Shown here piece by piece: positions 20,639-30,019 of a stretch of 64,000 nt of DNA. The position numbers and the translations under genes are program-made. This DNA comes from Bifidobacterium miconis. Lineage in GTDB: Bacteria > Actinomycetota > Actinomycetes > Actinomycetales > Bifidobacteriaceae. Location of the stretch: the NCBI RefSeq assembly GCF_019331735.1, contig NZ_JAHBBH010000001.1, positions 1 to 64,000 on the forward strand, in the 5' to 3' direction. The notes under the pieces were generated by a model, which worked only from the letters and a program-made list of their open reading frames with translations, was not told where the DNA came from and ran no database searches. Every line of letters starts with the position of its first letter. The stretch's first letter is position 1.

Positions 20639-22603
20639 TCAAGAGGTTACGCTTACGGAATTGCCCGGGGAGTCCGCGCGGAGGCATTGGACCGGCGTCG
20701 CGCGCCCCCTGTCGATCAGCACCGCGCGCCCCGGCGTGTTCAGATCTTCGTGGGTGAAACGGGCCAGCAGATCGGACGGAATGCCGCTCGACAGATCCGT
20801 CGGCCGGTCGCCGGTGGGGAAGACGACGCGCGTCGTGCAGTGTTCCGGCACGCGCACGTGGCGCATGGTGAGCGCCGCGAAGATCACGGTGACCGCGGGA
20901 TCGCGCAGCGCCGCGCGAAATTCGGCGCACAGCGGATCCTCGCCGAGCGGGTCGAGCAACGGATCGGCGTCGTCGGCGAGCCAGACCATGCGCGGATGCG
21001 CGGGCGGCTGCGCGCCACGCGACGCCGTGCCGGTCGCGCCGGCATCCGGCACGGCGCGCGCCGGGCCTCGTACGATGGAGGACTCCATGCCGTGCGCGGT
21101 GCGTCGGCTGACCCGCAGCTGGACGGACGGCACACCGCGCAGCATCGAGCCGATGACGGACAGCACCGTCGATTTGCCGCGACGGTGGGCTCCCACGATC
21201 GCGACGTTGCCGAGCGTGACCGGAAGCGTCGCGGTGCCCAGCGTCACGCCGTCGTCGGACAGCGCGAACGGCACGGTGTCCGGACCGGCCGCCGCGTCGG
21301 ACGGGGGCAGGCACGCCGCATCGGCCAGACGCGGCAGCGGCGCGCTGAACAGCGGATCCGCCGCCCTGAGCCCGCAGAAACGCTGCGCCGACAGCATCGC
21401 GTCGACCGCCGCGTCGATGTCGCGCACCTCGCAGCAGCGCATCGCCTCGATCGTCTCGCCGTCCGAACAGTAGGCCGCGCCGGGCAGCGACGGGCTGATG
21501 GACGCCGCGTCCGACACGCCGAGCAGCTCCTTCGACTGCATCGGATCGCGCACGCGCAGGCAGATGTTGACCGCGATGTTCGCCTTCATGTCCGCGCTGA
21601 CCTGTCCCTGCGGGTTCTGCGTGCACGCCACCAGGTGCATGCCCAGCGACCGGCCGAGCGCGGCGATGCGCACCAGACGCCCGACATAGTCCGGCAGCTG
21701 GCTGCGCAGCGCGTGAAATTCGTCGACTACGATCATCAGCCGTGGGGGAGGGGCGGCCATGCGCTGCACGTCCGCCACGCGGTGCTCGGCGACCAGCCGT
21801 TCGCGCCGGCGCAGTTCGCTTTCCAATGCCTCCAGCGCGCGCGTGGCGTGCGCCAGGTCGAGATCGCACACGTTGCCGGCCACATGGGGCATGCGCGCCA
21901 GCGCGCTGAACGCCGAACCGCCCTTGAAGTCAAGGAAGACGAAATGCAGGCGATCAGGCGGATTGCGGCAGGCCAGCGACAGGCACCACGTCTGCAGCAG
22001 CACCGACTTGCCCGAGCCGGTCGTTCCGGCGACCAGCGCGTGGGGACCGCGCCGGGACAGGTCCAGCAGGAACGGCCCGCCCTCCCGCATGCCGAGGAGC
22101 GCTTCCATGCTCGGCGGTTCCAGCCAGCGGCGCACGATATGGCGCCAGACCAGTGGTTCGTCGCGCGGATCCGGCCATGCAAGGGATTCCCAGGACCGTG
22201 ATGCGATGGCGCCGAACGCCTGGCGCGAATCGCCGTTTTCGGCGCCGACGCCGGCGGAGGGCCTATTGCCGGAGACGCCGCCGGCCCCGTCCGGCCCGGA
22301 CGCGGCGCCGCGCTTCCCGCCGGACATGCGCGACAGGGCAAGCAGCGCGGACGCGGAGCATCCGATCAGTCCGGGCACGACCATCATCGCGAACATCCAG
22401 CGGCGTTCGGCCACCATGACGACGAGCATGACCAGCTGCGCGCCGATCGGCGCGACCGCAGCCGCAACGGACAGCGCGCGCGTCCTGCGCCCGCTGTCGT
22501 CCTGATGCCGTCGTGCGTCCCTGTTGTTGCCCATACGGCGAGTCTGCCGGGCCGACCGACCGAACGCAAGCCGAAACGGGGGCTGTGGTCGAAAGGTCGG
22601 CAT
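20639..22603 (-). CDS. EccC/EssC-like FtsK/SpoIIIE-family ATPase
   Basis: Up to 654 residues. Two hydrophobic helices at about 45-90 anchor the N-terminus. The first ATPase domain has Walker A GTTGSGKS near 200, the DFKGGSAF signature seen in type VII secretion ATPases, and Walker B RLMIVVDEFHAL. A second domain has a weaker P-loop GAHRRGKST and Walker B MVWLADDADPL. EccC proteins usually have three ATPase domains and sit in a cluster with WXG100 substrates; no other secretion component is visible in this window. The start is uncertain: the ATG at 22534 (MGNNRDAR) is an alternative and neither has a clear ribosome-binding site. It lies between whiB1-like and LCP genes on the same strand. Confidence 0.8.
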   Translation of the reverse strand: MPTFRPQPPFRLAFGRSARQTRRMGNNRDARRHQDDSGRRTRALSVAAAVAPIGAQLVMLVVMVAERRWMFAMMVVPGLIGCSASALLALSRMSGGKRGAASGPDGAGGVSGNRPSAGVGAENGDSRQAFGAIASRSWESLAWPDPRDEPLVWRHIVRRWLEPPSMEALLGMREGGPFLLDLSRRGPHALVAGTTGSGKSVLLQTWCLSLACRNPPDRLHFVFLDFKGGSAFSALARMPHVAGNVCDLDLAHATRALEALESELRRRERLVAEHRVADVQRMAAPPPRLMIVVDEFHALRSQLPDYVGRLVRIAALGRSLGMHLVACTQNPQGQVSADMKANIAVNICLRVRDPMQSKELLGVSDAASISPSLPGAAYCSDGETIEAMRCCEVRDIDAAVDAMLSAQRFCGLRAADPLFSAPLPRLADAACLPPSDAAAGPDTVPFALSDDGVTLGTATLPVTLGNVAIVGAHRRGKSTVLSVIGSMLRGVPSVQLRVSRRTAHGMESSIVRGPARAVPDAGATGTASRGAQPPAHPRMVWLADDADPLLDPLGEDPLCAEFRAALRDPAVTVIFAALTMRHVRVPEHCTTRVVFPTGDRPTDLSSGIPSDLLARFTHEDLNTPGRAVLIDRGRATPVQCLRADSPGNSVSVTS

Positions 22604-22654
22604 CGGCGTGTCGCACAGGCTCCGCGCGGCGGCCTCGTCTCGGCCGCGCGGCGA

Positions 22655-24091
22655 TCAGCCGGCCGACTCGGCGAGCGTGCCTACGGTGCCGCTTTTGTGC
22701 GTGCCCGCAGCCAGCTGCGCAAACAGTTCGGTGTTCGCGGAATCGTCCAGCAGCACGCTCGAACCGACGCCGTCCACGTAATAGTCAGGATCCGACCAGT
22801 ACACGCTGCCGTTCACCCCCGCGTCTGCGGTGGCCGCACGGAACGCGAGCGCCATGGCGCACAACGTATATGGATTCGTGTTTTCGTCCACGGTGATCGA
22901 GTCCAGCGAGGCGGACGCCAGCTTGGCCAGCTTGGCGGGATTGGCGAGCGTGGAGGCGCTCATCGCCTTCTTCATCACCGCCGCGATGACCTGACGCTGC
23001 CGGGCCGCGCGTCCGAAATCGCCCTGCGGATCGGCGTAGCGCATGCGCGAGAACGCGAGCGCGGTGGTGCCGTCCGCCTTGTGGCAACCGGATTTCCATT
23101 CCAGCCCCGAATACGCGTCGCTGACGTCCTGGTCGTAGCACAGTTCGACGCCGCCGATCGCGTCGACCACGTTCTTGAGCCCGCCGAATTGGATTTCGGC
23201 CACATGATCGATCTTCTGCCCGGTGATCTGTTCGATTTCGCCGACCAGCGCCTTGTTGCCGTACGCTTGGTCGACCGAGTTGATCTTCATGTACTGGCCG
23301 TCGACCTCTACCAGCGAGTCGCGGGGAATCGAAATGAGGGAGCTCGGACCGCTTTTCGGCTTGGTCAGCACGAGAATCGTGTCGGTGCGGAAGCCTTCGA
23401 TGGTCGAATCGTCCGAACCGTTCACGCCGGCCGTGCCGTCGCGCTTGTCCGAACCGAGCAGCAGCCAGCTCGTGGCCCCCGACGTGTCCTTTTTGCCGGT
23501 CAGCCACGCGGCGTGGCCCAGATTGCCGTCCACCCAGTTCCACGCGCCGAACACGGCGAGCGCGAGCAGGACGACCAGCGTGGCGAGCACGCCGAACATG
23601 ATGTGCGCGGGATGGTGCCTGCGACGGGCGTGGGTTCGGCCGGCGCCGCTGTTGCGAGGCTGTTCCCGCGGGGACGTCTCGTTCCGGACGGGGGACGAGA
23701 CGTCCCCGCGGTGCGCGGCATGGCGTTCGTGCCCGGAGGTGCGGTGATGCGTCGGCATCGGCTGCGGGCGCGACTCGGCGGGCGGCGACACGGGACGCGC
23801 CGCCGCGTTGGCCGTCGATCCCGAGGAACGCCGCGCGGTGCGGGAAGCCGCCGACGGGGCGAAGCTCTGCGGCTGCTGCGGATCGAACCTTGCGGCCGAA
23901 GACGTTCCGGAAACGCCCGAAGGGCGCTGCTGCGGGCGTTTGGCGGGAGCGGGGGAAAAGGAAGGCGGTTCCGACGGGTTCGGCTGGGGCCGTCGCGCAT
24001 CCCCGGTCGGTCGGGTCGAGCGTTTGCGGGATCCGGAGGGTATGAAGCTGGGCGGGGTCGCCGAGTCCATGCCTTCGCTGCCGTCAGCCAT
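22655..24091 (-). CDS. LytR-CpsA-Psr (LCP) family glycopolymer transferase
   Basis: LCP proteins attach secondary glycopolymers to peptidoglycan outside the membrane. The 478-residue product has a Pro/Ser/Arg-rich cytoplasmic region (1-165), a single membrane helix (about 168-190, FGVLATLVVLLALAVFGAW) and the LCP domain. Conserved parts include LLLGSDKRDG, RTDTILVLTKPK, ISIPRDSLVEV, INSVDQAYG and FSRMRYADPQGDFGRAARQR, with the Arg/Asp residues that hold the polyprenyl pyrophosphate. GGAGG lies 10 bases before the ATG. Confidence 0.93.
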   Translation of the reverse strand: MADGSEGMDSATPPSFIPSGSRKRSTRPTGDARRPQPNPSEPPSFSPAPAKRPQQRPSGVSGTSSAARFDPQQPQSFAPSAASRTARRSSGSTANAAARPVSPPAESRPQPMPTHHRTSGHERHAAHRGDVSSPVRNETSPREQPRNSGAGRTHARRRHHPAHIMFGVLATLVVLLALAVFGAWNWVDGNLGHAAWLTGKKDTSGATSWLLLGSDKRDGTAGVNGSDDSTIEGFRTDTILVLTKPKSGPSSLISIPRDSLVEVDGQYMKINSVDQAYGNKALVGEIEQITGQKIDHVAEIQFGGLKNVVDAIGGVELCYDQDVSDAYSGLEWKSGCHKADGTTALAFSRMRYADPQGDFGRAARQRQVIAAVMKKAMSASTLANPAKLAKLASASLDSITVDENTNPYTLCAMALAFRAATADAGVNGSVYWSDPDYYVDGVGSSVLLDDSANTELFAQLAAGTHKSGTVGTLAESAG

Positions 24092-24296
24092 ATCCTGTGT
24101 TCCTCCATAGCCGGTTACGTTCTCATGTCACTTTGGCACAGCGCGTGCGGGACCGTGCCCGGACGCCGCCATACCTGCGCAGGAACGGCACATAACGTGG
24201 GCTTGGCCGTCGAAACGGCCGTCCTGCGACCTGCGCGGCGGAAATGACCGGTCTATCATATCCGTTTCAAAAACGTGGTATTGACACGGCAGTGAC

Positions 24297-24326
24297 TTGA
24301 CAAACGCCGGATCGCGTGTGTGTAAT
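24297..24326 (+). promoter_or_regulatory. Probable sigma-70-type promoter of the WhiB2-like gene
   Basis: TTGACA and TGTAAT are separated by 18 bases and lie about 58 bases upstream of the whiB2-like ATG. A second TTGACA starts 17 bases earlier, which may give an alternative start point. Confidence 0.6.
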
Positions 24327-24383
24327 TTAACAGCCGACCGTACGGTTGGCGCACAAGAAAACCATCGGCTAAGGAGGAGACGC

Positions 24384-24683
24384 ATGTGGGGTGTCGTCGA
24401 GGATTCCGCCGATGAGCCGTTCGCCGAGCTATGGGAGCTGTTCGCGCCGGGCGAGGATCTGTCCTGGCAGCACAAGGCGCTGTGCTCCCAAACCGATCCG
24501 GAGGCGTTCTTCCCGGAAAAAGGCGGTTCCACCCGCGACGCCAAGCGCGTGTGCGCCGGTTGCGAGGTGCGCGAGCAGTGCCTCAAATGGGCGCTCGACC
24601 ACGATGAGCGCTTCGGCATTTGGGGCGGCATGAGCGAGCGCGAGCGCCGCCGCTACAAGAAAGAGCACAAGGAGCAGGCGTGA
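24384..24683 (+). CDS. WhiB-family iron-sulfur regulator (WhiB2/WhmD-like)
   Basis: The 99-residue product has cluster cysteines C34, C57, C60 and C66, the FGIWGG turn and a basic tail RERRRYKKEHKEQA. Perfect AAGGAGG precedes the ATG; a longer upstream frame lacks such a site. The gene heads a cluster with a membrane glycosyltransferase, a DUF5719-like protein and a metallopeptidase-family protein, an arrangement that matches whiB2 loci in other actinobacteria, where the regulator is linked to septation and division. Confidence 0.92.
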   Translation: MWGVVEDSADEPFAELWELFAPGEDLSWQHKALCSQTDPEAFFPEKGGSTRDAKRVCAGCEVREQCLKWALDHDERFGIWGGMSERERRRYKKEHKEQA

Positions 24684-24717
24684 CGCCACGCGAGGGCGCG
24701 CGCGTACACTGGAGAAC

Positions 24718-27700
24718 ATGAATTCCACGGGCAGCAGCGAAATCGAGCAGGCCATCGCCGCCGCATTGGCGGATCGTCCCTATTCCCACCGTCAGGACGT
24801 CGACGATTCGGTGGCCGCGGCGATCACCGTCGAGGACGATCTGCGGTTCTTTCCCGAAACCTTCCGCGCCATGCTCTCGCAGAGCATCCTGCCGGGCATG
24901 ATCGTCGTCATCGACTGCGACGGCGCCGGACAGCCGGCGAAGGCGGCCAGTTTCGACGTCATTCCCTCGCCGTCCGGTCCGGTCTCGAGCGTGCCCGACG
25001 CGAAAACCGTGGAAATCCGGCTGGTGCGCGTCGCCGGGGCCTCGTCGTTCGCCGACGCCGTCACGAAGGGCATGACCGCGGCACGTCTGCCCGACGGCAT
25101 CCGCGCATGGTGGACGCTGCACGACGATTCCCGGCCGGCGGACGAGCATTGCCTCGCCCGCCTGCTCGACGCGTGGCGCAACAATTCGTCCGCCAGCCTG
25201 CTGGGAGCCAAGCAGCTCGACTGGCAGGCCCGCGACCTGCACGACGTCGGCCGCTACGCCGGCCGTCACCGCGTCGAATCGCTCGTCGTCGACGGCGAGG
25301 AGGATCAGGAACAGTACGATTCCCGGCAGGACGTGTTCGCCGTTTCCCTGGCCGGGGCGTTGCTGCCCGTGCGCACGCTGGCCGATCAGGAGGGCGCCAA
25401 CCCGTGGTTCTCCACCTTTGGGGAGTCCAACGACTTCTGCCGGCGCATATGCCTTGACGGCGGGCGCGTCGTCGTCGTGTCCGCGGCGCGCATCGCCCAC
25501 CGCCGCGCGCGCTTCGAGGGCATCCGTTCCAGAGCCGGGGAGCCGGTCGAGGAGGGACGGCTCAACCCGTCCCTGTCGGTGATGCACGCGGAGCAGAAAT
25601 ACCTCTACACCGACATGGCCGTCGCCCTGTGGCCGTTCATGTGGGTGTTCCGATTGCTGCGCGCGTTCGTCATGGCGGTTCGCCAGCTGGTTTCCAAGCG
25701 GCCCTATGAGGCGGGCTGCGAGCTGTGCCTGCCGTGGCTCGGCCTGCTGGGCCTGCCGCGCGCCCTCGCGGCACGTTCCCTGGTGGCGCGGCACAGCCGG
25801 ATTCCCCTGAGCCGGCTGGGGGCGTTGAGCGTCAACCACCAGCAGATGGCCCAGTGGAAGGACCGCGCGCAGGCGTTGGAGGACCAGCGGCACACGATAC
25901 TGCTCAGCCCGCTGGCCAAGGCCCATCTGCGTCGCCGCCGCGTCAGGCGCTGGGGCCTGGCGCTGGCGATGGCGCTGGCCGCGTTGCTCGCCGTCGCCGT
26001 GGTCCACCGTCAGGTGCTCTTTCCCGCCTTGTCCGGCGGATCGCTGTACTCGAACGGTCTGCTGCCCACCGACGCCACCATGCGTCAGCTCGCCCAGTCG
26101 GCCACCACTCCGTGGGTGTTCGGTTCGGGCACGGGCATTCCGGCCCCGCCCACCCCGTGGCTGCTGGTGTGGCTGCTCGCCTCCGTCGCCACCGCGGGCC
26201 ATCCCGCACTGGCCCTGTCCCTGATGTTCTTCTTCTCGGCGCCCCTGATGGCGCTGTCGTTCTGGGCGTTGGCGGGCGTGTTCACCCGTTCGGACGCGGT
26301 GCGCGTGGTGTCCGGCCTGCTGTGGGTGGCCTTGGCCATGGCCATGGGCCTGTTCGACGAGGCCGATCTGCCGATGCTCACCGTGATGGCGTTCCTGCCG
26401 GCCGCGTTCGCGTTCGCGTTCCGCGCCGTGGCCATGTACCGCACGGAGGATCAGATCCGCGTCCACCAGTCGGTGCAGTCCGCGGCCCTGGCGTCCCTGT
26501 GCTTCATTCCCGTGGTCGCCGCCGAACCGCAGCTGCTGTTGCCGCTGGTCGTCATCTTCCTGTCGTTCCTGATGCTCGTGCGGCGTCATCGTCTCATGCT
26601 GCTCCTCATGCCGGTGCCTGCGGCGTTCGTCGTGGCCCCGACGCTGGTCAATGCGGTGCGATACGCCTCCGAAGGCGCATGGCGGCAGCTGTTCGGGGAC
26701 GCCATGGTGCCGTCCGCCGCGGCCAATGGCGTACCGGCCTCCCTGACTCTGCAGGGGGTGTTGGCCCGCGCGTTCGGACTGGACGCCGGATTCGGCCTGC
26801 ATGCGGTGCTGGGAGGGGACCTTGCGGCGATCGTGGCCGCGGCCGTGCTGCTGGTGCTGTTCGCGCTCGCCGTCTGCGCCCTGTTCGCGCCGATGGCGCT
26901 CAGGTTTTCGCTGATGATGTGGTCCGTGGCCGCGTGCGGCGGATTGCTGTCCCTCGTCTGCGCCCGTCTCGTCGTCGCGACCGGGGAGGATGGCGACGTC
27001 GCGGCCTCCGTGCTGCCCGGGTGCGCGCTCATGCTGCTCGGGCTCATGTCGTGCGCGTGCCTCGTGTCGGGAGCCGCCGTCAAGCGATTCGTCCCGTTGC
27101 GCACCAGCGCCGCCGGGGACGCGGCGCGAGGACGTTCCTCGTCCCGCAGCATCGCGCGCACCGCCGTCGTGCACACGGCGCGTCTGCTGCTCGTCGCGAT
27201 CCTGTCCGCCGGACTGGTGGCCACCGCATGGCTGGGACTGCTGCGCGGAGGACACGGCGGCGTCGCCGTGTCCGAAGCCGGTCTGCCGATGGTCGCGTCC
27301 GACTATCTGCAGCAGGGCGATGATCACCGCATCCTCGCGCTTCGTGCGGTGTCGAACAACAGCGTCGAATACGCCGTCATGCGCACCGCGCGGGGCGATC
27401 TGATCGACAGCTCGCCCGCGCAGCGCGTCCGTGCGGCATTTGCGGGAACCGACAAGGCCGACGAGACCATCGCCGCGTCCGCGGCCAAGCTGATGGCCGG
27501 CGGCGACGCCGACGCCGTGGCCGCGATCAGCAAGCTCGGCTTCGGCGGCATCTTCGTGGCGTACGACGCCTCGGCCGGCTCGGACGAGGCCACGCAACGG
27601 CTGACCAGCAACATCACCGCGTCCGAAGGCACGCAGACGGTGGTCGCCGCCGACAACGGCACCTACTACAGGCTGACCATCAACAGCGCCGACAGCCAGA

Positions 27701-27843
27701 ACATCGACACGTCGTGGCAGCGGCGCACCCAAACGAGCCGGTGGCGCTACGCGTGGCTGTGGTGCATGGGAGCCGTCGTGGCCGTGTACTGCTTGGTCGC
27801 GCTGCCGCATCGCACCTACCGCTATCGCGAGGAGGAGTCATGA
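24718..27843 (+). CDS. Large membrane glycosyltransferase (GT2-like)
   Basis: The 1041-residue product starts with a GT-A-type region (to about residue 300): SVAAAITVEDDLRFFPETF, MIVVIDCDGAGQ, and a DRHRVESL-type segment before RARFEGIRSRAGEPVEEG. The rest holds about a dozen hydrophobic helices (about 295-330, 420-445, 480-680, 700-760, 785-870) and an extracellular-looking C-terminal domain before a last helix near residue 1020. Family members of this locus in actinobacteria are annotated as family 2 glycosyltransferases and are presumed to act on envelope glycans. Its stop overlaps the next start in an ATGA junction, so the pair is translationally coupled. Substrate unknown. Confidence 0.82.
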   Translation: MNSTGSSEIEQAIAAALADRPYSHRQDVDDSVAAAITVEDDLRFFPETFRAMLSQSILPGMIVVIDCDGAGQPAKAASFDVIPSPSGPVSSVPDAKTVEIRLVRVAGASSFADAVTKGMTAARLPDGIRAWWTLHDDSRPADEHCLARLLDAWRNNSSASLLGAKQLDWQARDLHDVGRYAGRHRVESLVVDGEEDQEQYDSRQDVFAVSLAGALLPVRTLADQEGANPWFSTFGESNDFCRRICLDGGRVVVVSAARIAHRRARFEGIRSRAGEPVEEGRLNPSLSVMHAEQKYLYTDMAVALWPFMWVFRLLRAFVMAVRQLVSKRPYEAGCELCLPWLGLLGLPRALAARSLVARHSRIPLSRLGALSVNHQQMAQWKDRAQALEDQRHTILLSPLAKAHLRRRRVRRWGLALAMALAALLAVAVVHRQVLFPALSGGSLYSNGLLPTDATMRQLAQSATTPWVFGSGTGIPAPPTPWLLVWLLASVATAGHPALALSLMFFFSAPLMALSFWALAGVFTRSDAVRVVSGLLWVALAMAMGLFDEADLPMLTVMAFLPAAFAFAFRAVAMYRTEDQIRVHQSVQSAALASLCFIPVVAAEPQLLLPLVVIFLSFLMLVRRHRLMLLLMPVPAAFVVAPTLVNAVRYASEGAWRQLFGDAMVPSAAANGVPASLTLQGVLARAFGLDAGFGLHAVLGGDLAAIVAAAVLLVLFALAVCALFAPMALRFSLMMWSVAACGGLLSLVCARLVVATGEDGDVAASVLPGCALMLLGLMSCACLVSGAAVKRFVPLRTSAAGDAARGRSSSRSIARTAVVHTARLLLVAILSAGLVATAWLGLLRGGHGGVAVSEAGLPMVASDYLQQGDDHRILALRAVSNNSVEYAVMRTARGDLIDSSPAQRVRAAFAGTDKADETIAASAAKLMAGGDADAVAAISKLGFGGIFVAYDASAGSDEATQRLTSNITASEGTQTVVAADNGTYYRLTINSADSQNIDTSWQRRTQTSRWRYAWLWCMGAVVAVYCLVALPHRTYRYREEES

Positions 27844-29366
27844 CGCAGCAACGAGCCGTGCGCAGGCACGCCGCACGCAAGGGACTGAGCGTCGCATTCG
27901 GCGCGCTCGGCGCGATCGTCGTCGTCGCGCTGTTCGCCGCGATGACGATCGTCCTGCCCCTGCCGGGGCTCGCCGACGGCACCGGCAATACCGGCGGATC
28001 ATCCTCGCAGACCGTCAGCCAGCTGCAGCTGCAGTCGTACTGTCCGGCACGCATGAGCCTGGCCGACAACGGCACCTACGGCGACAGCGCCTATCAGGCC
28101 ACGGCCGGCGACATCACGTCCGCGGCGCGGTACGCCGCGTTCGGCTCGGTGTACCGCGCTTCGTTCGGCGCATTATCGGCAACGGATTCCGGCACCGCGC
28201 TCAAGGGCTCGTCCAAGGACGGATCCGTGCTGGCCGGCTCCGGCACCGTGAACGACGCCGCGGCCATGCTGTCCACGCGACTGCTGGAATCGAAGACCGG
28301 CACCGGCGCCGCCGCGGCGGCGGCCTCGTGGGCCACCAAGGGCGATCTGCGTGGCGTGTCCGCGGCCACCTGCGTCACGCCGGCGCTCAGCCACGGATTC
28401 CTGCTTCCCTCGACCGGCACCGGCACCACGCAGCAGCTCGTCGTCGCCAACCCCTCGGCAAAGGCGACCACCGTGCAGGTGCAGGCGTGGGGCGCCGACG
28501 GCAAGGTGACCCTGTCCACAGGGGAAAGCGTCACCGTCAAGGCCAACGGCGAAACGGTCACCGACCTGTCGGCCGCGGCCGGCGGACAGAGCGCCCTCTA
28601 CGTGACGGTGTCCAGCGAACAAACACCGGTGGCCGCCGTGGTGCGCATCGTCTCCATCGACGGTCTGACGCCGCAGGGAACCGAATACGCCGTGCCCGCA
28701 GGACAGTCGAACACCACGTCCGTGCTGCCCGGCGTCGAGGCCGGCGACCGCGTGCATCTGTTCGCCCACAGCGGCGGCGACGCGTCGGCGAGCCTGTCGT
28801 GGATCACCGCGCACGGGCTGTCGACGATCGGCAAGCAGGCGCTGCACGCGGGTCGAACGTCCGTCTTCGATCTCGGGGCGGCCCCGAAGGACGCGTTCGG
28901 CATACTGGTCACGTCCGGCAGCCGCATCACGGTCGGCGCGCAGGCCGCACGGACCGCCGATGACGGTCAGGCCGATTTCGCGCTGCTGCGCAGCGAGACC
29001 GCGACCGCGTCATCGGCGATCGTCGTGCCCGGCGACCTTGCGGCGACGATCACCGTCGCCAATCCGACCACCTCGCCCGCTGCGGGAACCCTGTCCGCCT
29101 ACGACGCGAACGGCGCGCTCGTCGGCGAACGGAAGATCGAACTGCAGGCGGATTCGGCCCATGCCGTCGACGCGTCCGCCATCGCGGACAAGGCCGCGAT
29201 CATCCGGTTCGACGTGGCCGACGGCACCCTTGCATGGGGAGCGCGCCTGACCTCGCCCGAAGTCGACAAGGCCAAGGCGAGCGGCGTCGCCTACCTGTCG
29301 CCGTCACCGCTCGCGGAACTCACCGAACGCATCTGGGCCAACCAGAACCCGACCGTGGTGCGCTGA
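27840..29366 (+). CDS. DUF5719-like exported, membrane-anchored protein
   Basis: The 508-residue product has a basic N-terminus, one membrane helix (about 15-45, VAFGALGAIVVVALFAAMTI), then a long extracytoplasmic region rich in Thr, Ala and Ser with beta-strand patterns, for example LVVANPSAKATTVQVQAWG and TITVANPTTSPAAGTLSAYD. Such repeated immunoglobulin-like segments and the position directly after the glycosyltransferase fit the DUF5719 family of actinobacterial envelope proteins. No enzyme motif is visible. The start overlaps the upstream stop by four bases. Confidence 0.8.
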   Translation: MTQQRAVRRHAARKGLSVAFGALGAIVVVALFAAMTIVLPLPGLADGTGNTGGSSSQTVSQLQLQSYCPARMSLADNGTYGDSAYQATAGDITSAARYAAFGSVYRASFGALSATDSGTALKGSSKDGSVLAGSGTVNDAAAMLSTRLLESKTGTGAAAAAASWATKGDLRGVSAATCVTPALSHGFLLPSTGTGTTQQLVVANPSAKATTVQVQAWGADGKVTLSTGESVTVKANGETVTDLSAAAGGQSALYVTVSSEQTPVAAVVRIVSIDGLTPQGTEYAVPAGQSNTTSVLPGVEAGDRVHLFAHSGGDASASLSWITAHGLSTIGKQALHAGRTSVFDLGAAPKDAFGILVTSGSRITVGAQAARTADDGQADFALLRSETATASSAIVVPGDLAATITVANPTTSPAAGTLSAYDANGALVGERKIELQADSAHAVDASAIADKAAIIRFDVADGTLAWGARLTSPEVDKAKASGVAYLSPSPLAELTERIWANQNPTVVR

Positions 29367-29458
29367 CGCGGTCGCAACGGGTTCTTTCCATCGCAGTCCC
29401 GCCGGGGCCGTCTCGGCCTCGTCCGCGCCGGTCGCGGACCCATGTCGCAGGCCCCGCG

Positions 29459-29887
29459 TCACAGACCCCAATCCGGGTCGATCTCCTCCGGACGGCGGCC
29501 GAACAGCTCGGCCAGACGGGACACCACTTCGTCCCTGATGATCAGCTGCATGTCCACGCGACCGCGCGCCACGGCCTGAATCGGCATGCGGTACAGCACG
29601 ATGCGCGCCGGCACGCCATGCGCGGCGGGAAAGCACTGCGAGTTGAAATTCGGCTCCGGCTCCCACGGCGCCGGCTGCGACGGCGGCACGTCCTCCACTG
29701 CGAACTGCACGGACTTGACCATCTGCGGCCACGCGCCGTTCAGCCGGCGGATCTGCGCGGCGACCATGTCGTCGAACATGCCGCTTTTCGTGCGGTAACG
29801 GGGCAGTCGGGTACCGAACATCGGCGTGCGCGTGCCGCGTCCGTGACGGTTGCGGTACACGCGGGCATTCCAGGGAGCTTCGATCAT
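29459..29887 (-). CDS. Metallopeptidase-family protein lacking the zinc motif
   Basis: The 142-residue product matches the minimal zincin-like family that accompanies whiB2 loci: an internal VEDVPP, then RIVLYRMPI, and a C-terminal helix ending EEIDPDWG. In active members the last helix carries HExxH. Here the aligned stretch reads VVSRLAELFG, so both histidines and the glutamate are replaced by Ser, Glu and Arg. It is therefore probably not a zinc protease. GGTGGAG precedes the ATG chosen (MIEAPWN); an ATG 12 bases upstream is an alternative. It is convergent with the DUF5719-like gene. Confidence 0.75.
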   Translation of the reverse strand: MIEAPWNARVYRNRHGRGTRTPMFGTRLPRYRTKSGMFDDMVAAQIRRLNGAWPQMVKSVQFAVEDVPPSQPAPWEPEPNFNSQCFPAAHGVPARIVLYRMPIQAVARGRVDMQLIIRDEVVSRLAELFGRRPEEIDPDWGL

Positions 29888-30019
29888 GCACTCCACCATA
29901 GGCCATGGCGGCGGCATCGCGGGTCGCGAACCGCTGCGTGAGCTACGATACTGTCATTGGGGGCCGGTCGTGGGAACCGGTCGACACGGGCCGAGCGTGA
30001 GTGGAAAGGCGGGACGAGC

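Noticed and set aside
24583..27810. 1075-codon open frame opposite the glycosyltransferase
   Set aside because: Its product is almost entirely Arg, His, Gly and Gln-rich, a typical shadow of a GC-rich coding strand.
28173..28847. 224-codon open frame opposite the DUF5719-like gene
   Set aside because: It lies wholly within a supported gene on the other strand and has no motif.
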